The notes below the pieces were generated by a model. The model did not search any database. It was not told the origin of the DNA and was given only the letters and a program-made list of their open reading frames with translations. From Simmondsia chinensis (taxonomy: Eukaryota; Streptophyta; Magnoliopsida; Caryophyllales; Simmondsiaceae), in the NCBI GenBank assembly GCA_018398585.1, contig JAGTTD010000001.1, forward strand, positions 12,774,501 to 12,838,500: a stretch of 64,000 nt of DNA. The letters are read 5' to 3'. The position numbers were made by a program, and so were the translations under genes. Position 1 is the stretch's first letter; each line of letters opens with the position of its first letter. Of the stretch, positions 1 through 10,405 are shown one piece after another.

Positions 1-242
1 TCTCTTCCGTAGATGCTTGTTTGCTTTTGCTTTTTGCTTTTGATGCTATGCTTACATGCTTCCATGTTTCTCATAATCTCTATGATTTCCACACTCTTTT
101 ACCTACCAGGTTGGGGGTCTTCGGAAACAGCCTCCCTTTAGGGTCTCACCTTGAAGGGGTAAGGCTGCGTACATCTTACCCCCTAGACCCTGCTTACGTG
201 GGAGCCCTTGAGGCACTGAGACTGTTGTTGTTGTTATTGTAA
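1..242 (+). mobile_element. RTE-type LINE, 3'-end fragment
   Basis: This is the 3' untranslated tail of an RTE-type LINE. From about 105 it matches the tail of the TSD-flanked RTE copy at 29115-29249: a GGAAACAGCCTC block, GGGGTAAGGCTGCGTACAT, a C-rich stretch, GGGAGCCCTTGAGGCACTG, then a (TTG)n tail at 225-240. Bases 1-100 resemble the pyrimidine-rich 3' UTR of the same copy. No coding sequence remains in the window, so this is either a 5'-truncated insertion or the end of a copy that starts further left. The short open frame across it is not a gene. Confidence 0.75.
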
Positions 243-388
243 ATGGTAATTAATGTTATTAAGTGTTTGAAATTAGACTTGACCAATATAGATAGAACTA
301 AATTATCCCTTTAAAACTATTAAAATGAATTCATAAGATAAATTCTTAATTAATGACATGAATATATATATATATATCTATCTATCTA
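243..388. other. Unassigned AT-rich spacer
   Basis: AT-rich sequence between the LINE tail and the first Helitron-like terminus. It ends in a TATC microsatellite (about 375-392). No gene or site is seen. Confidence 0.5.
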
Positions 389-886
389 TCTACTATATAT
401 TTATATATAATAGAGGAGTTGGGAGCCTCCAAAACCCTCCCCACCCCCAACCCCCTTTTCTTATAATATTTCTTTTTTTTTTCCTTATTTTTCTTTTTCC
501 AAATCCTCCCCACCCCCACCCCCACCCTAATCCTAAATTCCATTTATTTTTCTTTTTTAAATCCTAATCCTAAATTCCTTTTATTTTCCTTTATCAAAGA
601 AATTCGAACTAAAAGTAACTCAAGTATATCTCAACGTATCAAAGAGATGGCAATAGGGCATGGCGGGTACGGGAGGTGCCTCCATACCCATATCTGCATT
701 TTTAACATTTAAGATGTACATATAAATTATCTTATAATGTTTCACTATAAAGAGATATACAAAAGTCTTTCATTATGTAGAAGTTGAACTTTGTAGTGTA
801 CTATGAATTGGAGTTTTAATTATTTAATTTTGTTTTTCCCGTATGATGCACGGATACTATATTCGGTGTACAAAAAAATAATCAGA

Positions 887-1250
887 GCGTCATACCATAC
901 GCCACACTCAACCACAAATTCAGTATCTTTTAAAATCAACCCTTCAAAATTCAACGTTTCATATTCGAATCATTAAAAATAGAGCTTAAGAAAAGAAGGG
1001 CATTAAAAATTCTCTTTAATCCTATACCTGTACCTACCCCATTACTTCCTTAATGTGCATACAAAATGATTATCCATACCCGCTTATATTAGTTATTTGA
1101 TACTATTTTTTAAAAATAATTATTTTTTTGTAACATTGATAAATAATTTGGATTGTTGAATTTAAGCACATATTTTTTAATTTCAATAACAGAGCGTCAT
1201 ACCATGCGCCACACTCAACCACCAATTCAGTATCTTTTAAAATCATCCTT
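887..1250 (+). repeat. 55-bp motif, two copies here (third at 4325-4380)
   Basis: A segment of about 55 bp beginning GCGTCATACCATRCGCCACAC and running through a CAGTATCTTT block occurs at about 887-945 and 1193-1250, and again at about 4325-4380. The copies lie in the same orientation with only a few mismatches. They sit between the GGGCGGGTATGG modules. No function is apparent. Confidence 0.6.
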
Positions 1251-1307
1251 TCAAATTATAATCTTTAAAAATAGAGTTCAATAAAATAAGGGCTTAAGCA
1301 CCCATCA

Positions 1308-1343
1308 GTTCAATATATATATATATATATATATATATTGAAC
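1308..1343. repeat. Perfect AT-repeat palindrome
   Basis: GTTCAA, then an uninterrupted AT repeat, then TTGAAC: a 36-bp perfect palindrome around an (AT)n microsatellite. It could extrude a hairpin. It is most simply an expanded AT repeat inside an AT-rich transposon. Confidence 0.8.
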
Positions 1344-2379
1344 AGAGACAATTTGTAATAGCACTAAAAAAATTGGCCCAGAAGTAGGATATATTATGTA
1401 ATACAGATGATATTTATATGTTATATTTAAAATACTAATTACACATATAAGAAATTCCCATCCCATTACCGCCCACGGGTATGCAGTGGATACCCATACC
1501 GTAGTTGCCCGGCAAGTACAAACCCATAGCCGCACCCGCCTCATTACCCGCGGCTATCCATTACCCACCTCATACCCTCCCTCATGTGCATACGAAACGA
1601 TTATTTATACCCGCTCATGTTAGATCTTTGATACTATTTATAAAAAAAGCAATTATTTTTTGTAACATTGATGAATAATTTGGATTATTGAATTTAAACA
1701 CGTATTTTTTAATTTGAAGATTAACTATATACAAAATGAAGCGGGTATGGTAGGTATGAGGCAGGCGGCCCAGGTATGGAATGGGATGGGCTGGGTACAA
1801 ATAAAATACTACGCAATACAGATGATATTTATATGTTATATTTAAAATACTAATTACACATATAAAAATATAATATTCTGATATATACTATTAATATTAT
1901 AAGGTATATAATGAAAGTATAACAAAGTCAATCGAACGACCGAACACAACCCATCAAATTAAAAGGTAAATAAGTAAGCATGTTTTAATATTAAAAACGA
2001 AACACGCAACTACTAATCAAAACAAACTTTAGTTATAAGGGAGCAAACCAAATATCAAGACAGGATCATGAAGGGAGACACAACATTATACTTATTAGCC
2101 AACATTTTTGTAATCTTTTTAATCAAGAGTTTATAAAATACAGTATAGAACAAATATCACCCGAGCATTGCACGGGAAGAAACCTATTTCTATTTCAAGT
2201 AAAAGTATTATTTAACAAAGGTAGATTTTTTGTAACACTTTTACAAAATGTGTTTTTATATTTATTGATTTTCTGTTTAAAAATAAAAAATAAAATTTAT
2301 TTTTCTTTAAAAATGTATTCTTTTTAAATTAATAAATATTATTAAAAAAAGTTTGACTAAAAAGATGGTGGAATGGGCG

Positions 2380-5217
2380 TCTTGTATATAAAATAGAGGA
2401 GTTTCCAACTCCTCCAAAACCTTACACACCCCCAACTCCCTTTTTTTAGAATTTTTCTTTTTTCTTATTTTTTTTTTCAATCCTACACCCTCAATCCCTT
2501 CTTTTTTTTTTTGATTTTTCCTTTTTCTTAATTTTCTTTTTCCAATCATATATTCTTACATATTTACCTTTTTCCTTAAAGAAAAATTTTGGTCAGCCAA
2601 TTAATTTGTATATTAAGCAACAACAATTGTTATTTATTTGTAGATTAAACAACAACAATTAATCTAAAAGTAGCCGAACTATATCTCAACTTATCAAAAG
2701 GATGGCAATGGGGCGGGGCGGGTACGGCGTGCCTCCTCCATACCCGTACCCCCCCCATTATCCTAATGTGCTAACAAAACGATTATCTATACCTGCTCAT
2801 ATTAGTTATTCATACACTTTTTAAAAACGAATTATTTTTTTATAACATTGGTCATTAATTTGGATTATTGAATTCAAAAATGTACTTTTTAACTTCAAGG
2901 TTAACTATGCACAAAATGAACTATCGGTGGTTATTGGGTGGGGTGGGGTGGGGTAGGGCGGGTATGGAGCATGGCCGGGCGAGTCCCCACTTATACATGA
3001 GCCCGCCTCGTTCGACTTTGGTTTATAAGATCTAAGCATTAGACAACAGAACTAATAGTACCCGCCACCCAAATTCTATACCCATACCCGCCTTATTACC
3101 CGCCACAGGTATGAAGTGGTTACCCAACATCAATTAATCTAAAAGTAGCCCAACTATGTTTCAACGTATCAAAGGGAGGGCAAGGGGTGGGGCGGGTACT
3201 GGGTGCCTCCTACATACCCGCACCCGCTGCCCAAATCCTATACTCATACCTGCCCCATTGTCCTAATGTGCGTACAAAACGATTATCTATACCCGGTCAT
3301 ATTAGTTATTTAATACAACTTTTCAAAACAAATTATTTTTTTAACCATTGATAAATACCATTATCTATACCCGCTCCTATTAGTTATTTAATACTATTTT
3401 AAAAACAAATTATCACATTTATAAGATTGATAAATAATTTAGATTATTGAATTTAAACACGTATTTTTTAATTTGAAGTGAACTATGTACAAAATAAAGC
3501 GCGTATGGTGGGTATGAAGTGAGGTGAGGTGGGTATGGAGCGAGGGCAAGGCGGGTCTCCACTTATACCCGTACCCGTCCCAAACGGGGCGCCTACCTGC
3601 GAGTAGCGGGTTTCACCCGCCTCATGGCCACAAAGTGAACCGGGTATGGCAGGCATGAGGTCGGTCGTGTCGGGTATGGAGTGTGGTGGGGTGGTCCCTA
3701 TTTATACCCATACCGACCCCATTTAACTTTAGTTTATAAGATTTACGCACTAGACAACAAAACTAACCGCACCCGCCACCCAAATCCTATACCCATACCT
3801 GGCCCATTACGCGCCACGAGTATGAAGTGCATATCCTTACCCACCCCGGCAGCTACAGGCCCGTACCCCTATCCGCATCGTTACCCGCGGGTATCCATTA
3901 TCCGCCTTGTACTTCCTTAATATGCCCACAGAACGATTATCTATACCCGCTCCTATTAGTTGTTTAATACTATTTTAAAAACAAATCATTTCTTTTATAA
4001 CATTGATAAAGATTTTAGATTATTAAATTTAAACACTTATTTCTTAATTTGAAGGTTAACTATCTACAAAATAAAACGCGTATAGTGGGTATGAGTTGGG
4101 CCGGGACAGGTATGGAGCACGGCAGGGCGGGTCCCCACTTATACTTGTACCGGGCCCAAATGGGCCAGTTACCCGCGAGTGGCGAGGTTCACCAGCCCCA
4201 TTACCATCCCAATATCTCTTAATTAAAAAATTACCTACCTCTAACTTTTCTATCAAAAAATTACCCAAATTCATTTCCTAAAAGGAAAAAAACCCAACTT
4301 TAACTTTTCTACCAAATAAACCAAAGCGTCATATCATGCGCCACACTGAACCACCAACTCAGTATCTTTCAAAATCAAATTTTTAAAGCTCGATTATTTT
4401 TTGCTAGAAAAGTTATAGTTGGGTTATTTTGATAAAAACCCTAGCGTACTATGCCAAATGTATATTCGCGCATAAAGCAATAAATTTTTATTTGAAGACT
4501 TTTCTTAAGTAATCCGAGAACATGGCGTAGGTTAGACCTCAAAAAAAAAAAAAAAAGAAAGATTTTTCGTATTTAGTCCATGAAATGCGGCATTTCGCAT
4601 GGCTACTGCAAGAAATGATTTATTTTAACCCGGTAAGGTATGTAAAGTTTGAATTTGGTTTATAAGATCTACGCATTCGACAATAAAACTAAGATACTAC
4701 AAAACTTGATTCATTAAAGTTCTAAAAATTAAAAAAGAAAATAAATTTTCAATTTCAAACTTTTCGTATTTAATATATAAAAAATAAAAAGGGTTCTATA
4801 AAACAAAAACCGCCCCCAAGAATCAAAAAAAAAAAAGGAAAAATTAAAGCAATAAATTTTTAGTTTAGGACTTCTCTTATGTAATCCAAGAACAGGGTGC
4901 TAGTTAAACCTCCAAGAATTTCGATTTTTGACTTTTCATATTTAGTCCATATAAGAAAAAATATTAAACCTCCACGAACCAAAAATAAAAATAAAAAATT
5001 CCATACAAGAAAAAGGAAAAATAAATTTCCTGTTTAATACTTAAAATAGGAAATATATTTTGTGATATTTTTTTACTGAAATCTTTTACTGTCACTACTA
5101 TGAGAATTATGTAAATTAAACAAGATTATGGACAATTTATTCAACACAAAAAAATTACGGTTGCAAAATGCATTGACCAATAAATACTAATCGTGCATTA
5201 CACGGGAAGAAACCTAG
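2380..5217 (+). mobile_element. Candidate Helitron 2 (non-autonomous)
   Basis: The left end TCTTGTATATAAAATAGAGGAG resembles the start of candidate Helitron 1. The right end has an imperfect hairpin (TCGTGCATTACACGGG, 5191-5206), then AAGAAAC and CTAG (5214-5217), followed by T. Hairpin plus CTAG with a following T is the usual Helitron 3' terminus, and insertion between A and T is expected. The base before the left TC is G rather than A, so the left boundary is weaker. The interior has many GGGCGGGTATGG modules and no Rep/helicase coding, so the element would be non-autonomous. Confidence 0.45.
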
Positions 5218-7430
5218 TGATGAATAAATAACATGTGGGTGAAAGCTAATAGTAAGACAAGAAAAAAGGTCAAAAAGGAATTAAGAAAAATTTAAATGAC
5301 AAACAGCGCCACCTAATAGAATAGGTCAGCCCATTAAGGGCTAAACCCAACGTTGTCCGTGTGTGTTGCACTCGCACGGTGCACTATTGAAGGTGGGGTA
5401 TGAGGGTGCATGACTGTACGCGCCCGCCCCCTATTAATGACGAGTTAAAGCAGCATTAAGGCCAACCATCCCAATCACTTATCTTGTGACACTTGGCACA
5501 CTTGGTGCTGTTAGTTGGTCTACAACATGTCTCCCATGCCCACGTGTGAAAACCTGCACATGAAGATTTGCCCGCACTAGTATTTACGCATACTAGTTTT
5601 TGATTCACGAAAGGATATGATGATTTTCCTTTCATTTTTAAGTTCTCTCCTAAAACTAATTCTGATTGAGAATGAGCTAGGTTTCAAAAGCTTAAACTTC
5701 TTGAATTTTCATAAAAGTAAAAAAAAAAAAAAAAAAAAGTTTATGCTTGAAAATTTTCTTTTAAAATTAAATGTTTTCGCAGTCCATACACTCTGGGTGC
5801 TGAAGAGGTTAATATAGAGAAAACTTTGAGGCCTTAAGAGTTTATTCTTTAGATTTTAGGTCTTTAAATTCAGAATTGAATTCTCATTCTAGGTATGCTT
5901 TTAGTTAAGTATATATATATTTTTTATTTCGCTTTTCTACTTACCATATTTATATTTATTATAATGATAATTTTTATGTCATTGTGGACCTATTACAATA
6001 GAGATCTAGATTAAATGGATTAAGCCATTAAATTTAAACTAAGATTTAAATTTCACTTACACTGCTCCGTTCTGATTAATTATTCGGGAATTAGTTTTGA
6101 AATATTTCACAACACTTGTGACATTAGCTGAATTTTTCCCTTTTCTTTGTTCCTCTTAATTTTGCACCGTTTCTTCCCATGCTAAATATTTTTTAACCAA
6201 AAACTCCAGTATAAATAATGGTATTAAGTGTGAGGTTTGACATCAATTTTTTTTGAGAATTTTCGTTATTTAAAAAATGAAATGAAAATTTTCCTTGTGA
6301 ATTTTTTACTTAGTTTAATATTTTCGAATCTCACACTCCGGGTGTAAACAAGATATTACGGGAAAGGCGTAGCTCAAAGGTTCCTCACAGGTGCTTTTTA
6401 TTTTTCTTTCGTTATACTTCCCTTTATTTTTCGCTTCCCTACTTATTATGTATATTTCTGTTTCACTAGATATCAGCTGCGTATTCCCCCCCCCCGAATT
6501 TTATAATAAAATTTAGTAAGAGTAAATAATTTTTGATTTAAACCTTTGGTTTGGAGGTTATTTGGCCTCAAACCTAAACTATAGGTCCTAGGTTCCAACC
6601 TTGAGGAAGGCATTTTACGTCTATATATATTTTCTTTTTTTTGGGTAAAAATAGTAGTAAAAAGTAAAGATTAAAAAAAAAAAATCCTAACTATACAACC
6701 CAACCGCTCCCCTCCCCTTCTCTTCCCGACCCCCTCCCTCCTCCACTCCACCCCCCACCCCACGCCACGCACGCCGCCCTGCTGCCTGGCCCACCGGTTC
6801 GTCACCCGCTGCCTGCGCTGCAAGCTCCGCCTCACGCACCTAGCCCCCAGGCACCAGCCATCTTGAATGTAAGTTTTGTTAATTTTTTATCTTATTTATA
6901 TAATATACAATACATTTAAGTTTTCGTCTCATATTTCTCTAATTCAAATTCTAATTTTATAAATTTTAGTAAGCGATATCAATTTTGTTCTTAATTGGAA
7001 AATAATTACTTGCCTCCAAGTTCAAATCCTTTCTCGGGTTTGGAATAATATGGTCTTTGTTGCTTGATATCTTTTATTAGTGATAATTTGATTCTCTTTT
7101 TTGAAAAAAAGGTATTTTTAAAGACATTAGTGTTGAAACAATTATGGAACGATTCCAAAAAATGAAAACTCGAATGGGCTGTTTGTAAATGCTTAATTGT
7201 GGTGTTTTAGTTTATATTGGTAATAATGATTTTTGTTATAATGATATATCTTCTTATGTTAACTTTGCCTTAATAATGTATTTATTTTATAGTAATTTAA
7301 GATATAAAGATATTATTTTCTATTGTTTTTTAATTTTTACGGTACTTTCCTAGTTTGATTAGATGCGCTTTCTCTATTTTTTTGAATTGTGAAACTATTA
7401 AAAAAAAATTTCGATTGTGAATTTTTTAAT
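5218..7430. other. Unassigned intergenic sequence
   Basis: No gene or recognisable element. It contains a poly-A run (about 5719-5738), AT-rich stretches, a C run at 6488-6495, and a C-rich, pyrimidine-biased block at about 6695-6860 ending in CATCTTGAATGTAAGT. That last string could pass for an exon end and splice donor, but no conserved protein is encoded around it. Confidence 0.5.
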
Positions 7431-7671
7431 AAAAAAAAGGAACATACCCAGTGCCTCAAGGGCTCCCGCCTATGCAGGGTCTGGGGGGCGCTGATGTACG
7501 CAGCCTTCCCCCTTCAGGGTGTTAACCTGAAGAGAGACTGTTTCTCTACGCACCCAACCTGAGGGTGAGGACTTCCCAGGAGGTCACCCATCCTGGTACT
7601 GCTCTCGCCCAAGCACGCTTAACTTCGAAGTTCTAATGGGATCCCGTGACGGCGTGTTGGTGCCCTCTTTG
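7431..7671 (-). mobile_element. 5S rRNA-derived SINE, copy A
   Basis: Read on the minus strand, the element starts at about 7671 with a 5S rRNA-like head of about 100 bp (see 7567-7668). It continues into a block matching the 3' end of the RTE LINE in this window (AAACAG..CTC, GGGGGAAGGCTGCGTACATC, GCGGGAGCCCTTGAGGCACT) and ends GGGTATGTTCC. Candidate target duplications are 7417-7430 (GTGAATTTTTTAAT) and 7672-7685 (GTGAATTTGTTATT), 12 of 14 identical. A 5S head with internal RNA polymerase III promoter boxes plus a LINE-derived tail is the SINE3-type architecture. A second copy at 43264-43511 shares its diagnostic differences from 5S rRNA, so this is a propagated family and not a chance fusion. 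Mobilisation would depend on RTE machinery (inference from the shared tail). Confidence 0.85.
7567..7668 (-). pseudogene. 5S rRNA-like head of SINE copy A
   Basis: The minus strand carries GTTAAGCGTGCTTGGGCGAG (A-box region), AGAGCAGTACCAGGAT (intermediate element region) and GGTGACCTCCTGGGAAGTCC (C-box region), in the order and spacing of plant 5S rRNA. The first 35 bases or so are diverged (GGGCACCAACACG..GTCAC), and the 3' end of 5S rRNA is replaced by LINE-like sequence. It therefore cannot make 5S rRNA, but it may keep a type 1 polymerase III promoter. Confidence 0.88.
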
Positions 7672-7685
7672 GTGAATTTGTTATT

Positions 7686-8205
7686 TTTATCATATAATTT
7701 GGGTGCTAGATATTTTTAATAATTTTAATAATTTTTAATAATTTTGTTGATCCCCCTTCGGAGTTTTAATAATTTTTATCATATAATTTGTTATTTTTTT
7801 ATTCAAGCCCCCCATACCAAAATCCTAGATCCGCCGCTGCTAGATATTCTTATGTTATGCACGAGCATATTAGGGTAGAGGTCCTGATTTTAATTGGGCT
7901 CAAAATTTTAGGCTACGTATATTTATAAATTTTTGGAATATTTTTGAGATAATTTCCCAACATCCATATCCACCTACTACTTTAATATTGGGATTTTTGT
8001 TCAATTTTCCTTGACTGCTGGTTGTTGCTCCAGCGGGCAAATGTTTTTCAACAGATTAAGTGTGCCTGGGGCATAGAGAGATGCATGATTCATGCCCTCG
8101 TTCATTGAACTATATCACGTTCTCTCTTAAGGTTCTTCTCCTTTCATTACTTAGCTGATTGGGCGTACTGTACTACGGATCTCCGGAGTACCTTGTAGAG
8201 GTGGG
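7686..8205. other. Unassigned sequence with a possible hAT-like terminus
   Basis: AT-rich spacer. On the minus strand at about 7826-7845 it reads CAGCGGCGGATCTAGGATTT, a string often seen at the ends of plant hAT-type or related TIR elements. No partner end or target duplication was found, so only the motif is reported. The rest holds nothing recognised. Confidence 0.3.
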
Positions 8206-10405
8206 TGTTAATTTGGAGACTGATGGTCTCCAAAATAGCTAATTTATGGTTAGAATTATTAAGGTTTATAAACTAGGTGACTATTGGGCTCTTGAAGGTT
8301 ATAGTTTTAAAGGCCAATAATTAGGTTCCTCTTATATTCGATATTGGATGGGGAAACGCAAGAGGAAAACATGTAGAGCAAATAATGGGAGGTAGGCTGT
8401 GAGTGTAAGTACTATTGTAATACCTTTGTTCCGATAGTTAAATTATTTTTGCTTCCCCTCCCTCCATGGATGTGGGCTTCTACTAAGTAATGTAAATTCA
8501 AATATTTAAATTGTTTCTTCCAACCCCTTTACTATGCTTGCTATGTCGATTTAGAGATTGGTGTTGGTTGCTAGTCCTAATGAATGGTATCAGTGCCCTA
8601 GGTGGAACCCAAATAGACGAATTAGCTGTGAGATTATGAGGAAAGGATCTGTGGCTGACGGTGTTGTGCTAGCCAAGAAAAACGGTGACGTGTGTGAAAA
8701 TTGCACGATGGAGCATAGGTGGCACGTGTGAAGAGTGTGGAAGGCGCGTATGAGGCATGGGTGGCAACAGTGATTGGCCGCACATGGTGGTGAAAGAAGG
8801 AAGAAAAGGACTAGATCGGTGTACCTTGATAGTCAATTCTATGGTTCTAGTGCTCCAGTGGTGGTGTTTGACTAGATCTATGATGGTTGTGCGAACTAGG
8901 GTTGGAAAAATGAAGTGGCAATGGTCATGCGTCGACAACAGTTGGGCCTTAAATAGGGGATTGACGGTTGATTCGCATTAGTAGCGTCTTAGGGAGATTT
9001 TACTATGCTTGAGTGAGGATTGGTTTGAAGCAGTGTTTCCTATTGTGGATGACCTAGAAAATATGAGATGAGCACTTCTGGTCCATCACAGCGGTGGTGG
9101 TTTCCAAACTAATATGGGTCAATGGAGAACTGCCAAGATAATTTTATTATTATTATTATTTTTTGTTGGAGCTTGGTGACAAGGGACAACAGCGGTGGTC
9201 ATGGGAGAATTGAACTCGCCATCGATGTCCAAGGAGTAGAAGTGAATGACATTGGTCGTCAGTGCGAGTTTTGAGCGTCGCAGTGGTTCTCGTTGCAAGA
9301 AGGCAGATAAAAGTCGAAGGGGTCTCAACGGTACTGAAACATCCCTATAAGGACAACGCCAACAAGGGATTTGAAGAGCGATGAGATCCCTACAACAATA
9401 ATAGTCGACGTGTTTTCGTTGACGATGAAGAAACATAGTGGTTTTGACATTGATGGTTTTCGACGATGTAAGTCATAGAAAAGAGCTTAGAAAGGCACGA
9501 TAGCGTCGGTTACGGTTGTTAGAGAGCCATAAGATTGGGGGGGGGGGGGGGGGAATACGAGGAAGCCTTGGTGGCCGTTGACGGTGAAGGAGCAACTCTG
9601 ACGTGGCAGTCAATCTCCTGTGGTGTTTCTCTATGACAATTGACATGGGGTGAGAGAGACTGGTTGAGGAAAATGAAGAGATAGGACATAGGAAGATGAA
9701 GAGGCTGTGTGAGGCGGGTAAGTTTTGTGAAGTCCGAATGTTTGGGCTTATGGATGAGGAATGACGACGGTGAAGAAACAAGTTGCTGAGAGAAGAGAGG
9801 GAACTAGAACCTCAAATTAAAATGGAACAGGCACGACAGTCCTTTTGGGTTTTGAAGCTAGGGCTTAATTTTGGGAGGCCTTGGTGTTAAAGTTAAGCAA
9901 CATTCCTGATGCCCCAAGGTCTTGGAGTTAAGTTTAATTTGACCAAAAATTAAGCTAGAATTTTTTTTCCTGTAGTTGGCATTTTGTCCCAAGGAGGATT
10001 TTATTTTAATTGGGGTCCACGGTAGTCAAAAGGTTGAGGTTGACTAGTTTTGAAGCAAAACTAGACCAGGTAAGAAAATTAAAATCAAAGTTGGTGCATG
10101 ATAATTGCGTATGAGGGGGCAACATGGGAGAACTACAGTGGAAAAGCACGATTGTGATCCTTATTAGTCTCCAAGAGAAAGATTTTTAAGTTTGGAGACT
10201 GATGGTTTCCTAAAATGGCAAATTTATGCTAGGAATTAATTAGGGTTATAAATTAGGTGGCTCTTACTCTCCCAAAAGTTATGGTTTGACTTGCCCATAA
10301 ATAAGGTTCTCTTGTGCCAAATATTGGCACAGGGAAAAGCAAGGTGAAAACATGTAGAGGAAGCAGTAAGAGGTAGACTATTAGTATAAACATTGGGTTG
10401 GTTGA
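8206..10405 (+). mobile_element. Small LTR-like element, interrupted by 10406-18426
   Basis: Two direct repeats begin TTTGGAGACTGATGG: 8206 to about 8412, and 10184 to about 10390. Both continue through shared blocks (AAATTTATG-like, GGTTATAAA-like, AAAACATGTAGAG). A primer-site-like string, ATGGTATCAGTGCC, lies at about 8585, close to the initiator-tRNA-Met type TGGTATCAGAGC. The right repeat stops where the Tat-type element inserted, so its true end is not resolved. The interior (8600-10170) encodes no recognisable gag or pol; a G run of 18 occurs at 9537-9554. This could be a non-autonomous LTR element (LARD/TRIM-like) or a diverged direct duplication. Confidence 0.4.

Larger units (their letters stand above)
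389..2186 (+). mobile_element. Candidate Helitron 1 (non-autonomous)
   Basis: The left end reads A followed by TCTACTATATATTT and TATAATAGAGGAG, the style of a plant Helitron 5' terminus (TC start, insertion after an A). The right end has the hairpin-like CCCGAGCATTGCACGGG near 2161-2177, then AAGAAACCTAT. That resembles a Helitron 3' hairpin followed by CTRR, but the last base is T, so this end is degraded or misplaced. The interior is AT-rich with diverged GGGCGGGTATGG-type modules (645-700, 1455-1560, 1740-1800). No Rep/helicase coding is present. The boundaries are a hypothesis based on motif style and on similarity to the better pair at 2380-5217. Confidence 0.35.
645..4215. repeat. Cluster of diverged GGGCGGGTATGG / TACCCGCCC modules
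   Basis: At least six diverged copies of a composite module occur here. Each has a G-rich block (GGGGCGGGTA, CCTCCATACCCGTACC), a block containing ATTATCTATACCCGCTCATAT, then an AT-rich block (ATTTGGATTATTGAATTTAAA and similar) leading into a GCGGGTATGG block. Examples start near 1065, 1597, 2775, 3280, 3365 and 3935. The G-rich and C-rich forms are complementary, so each module can fold back on itself. The copies are dispersed within two Helitron-like intervals and are not a strict tandem array. No coding capacity is seen. Confidence 0.6.

Noticed and set aside
6690..6870. GC-rich block ending in a splice-donor-like GTAAGT, as a first exon
   Set aside because: No homologous protein text and no downstream exon found; the block is simple C/T-rich sequence.
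7567..7668. A functional 5S rRNA gene
   Set aside because: The first 35 or so bases and the 3' end differ from 5S rRNA, there is no tandem 5S array, and the sequence continues into a LINE-like tail between target duplications. It is a SINE head.
8669..9781. Open frames on both strands (89, 74, 105 and 102 codons)
   Set aside because: Overlapping frames of biased composition (His/Ser/Pro-rich on one strand, Trp/Val/Arg-rich on the other) with no conserved domain; they lie inside a candidate non-autonomous LTR element.
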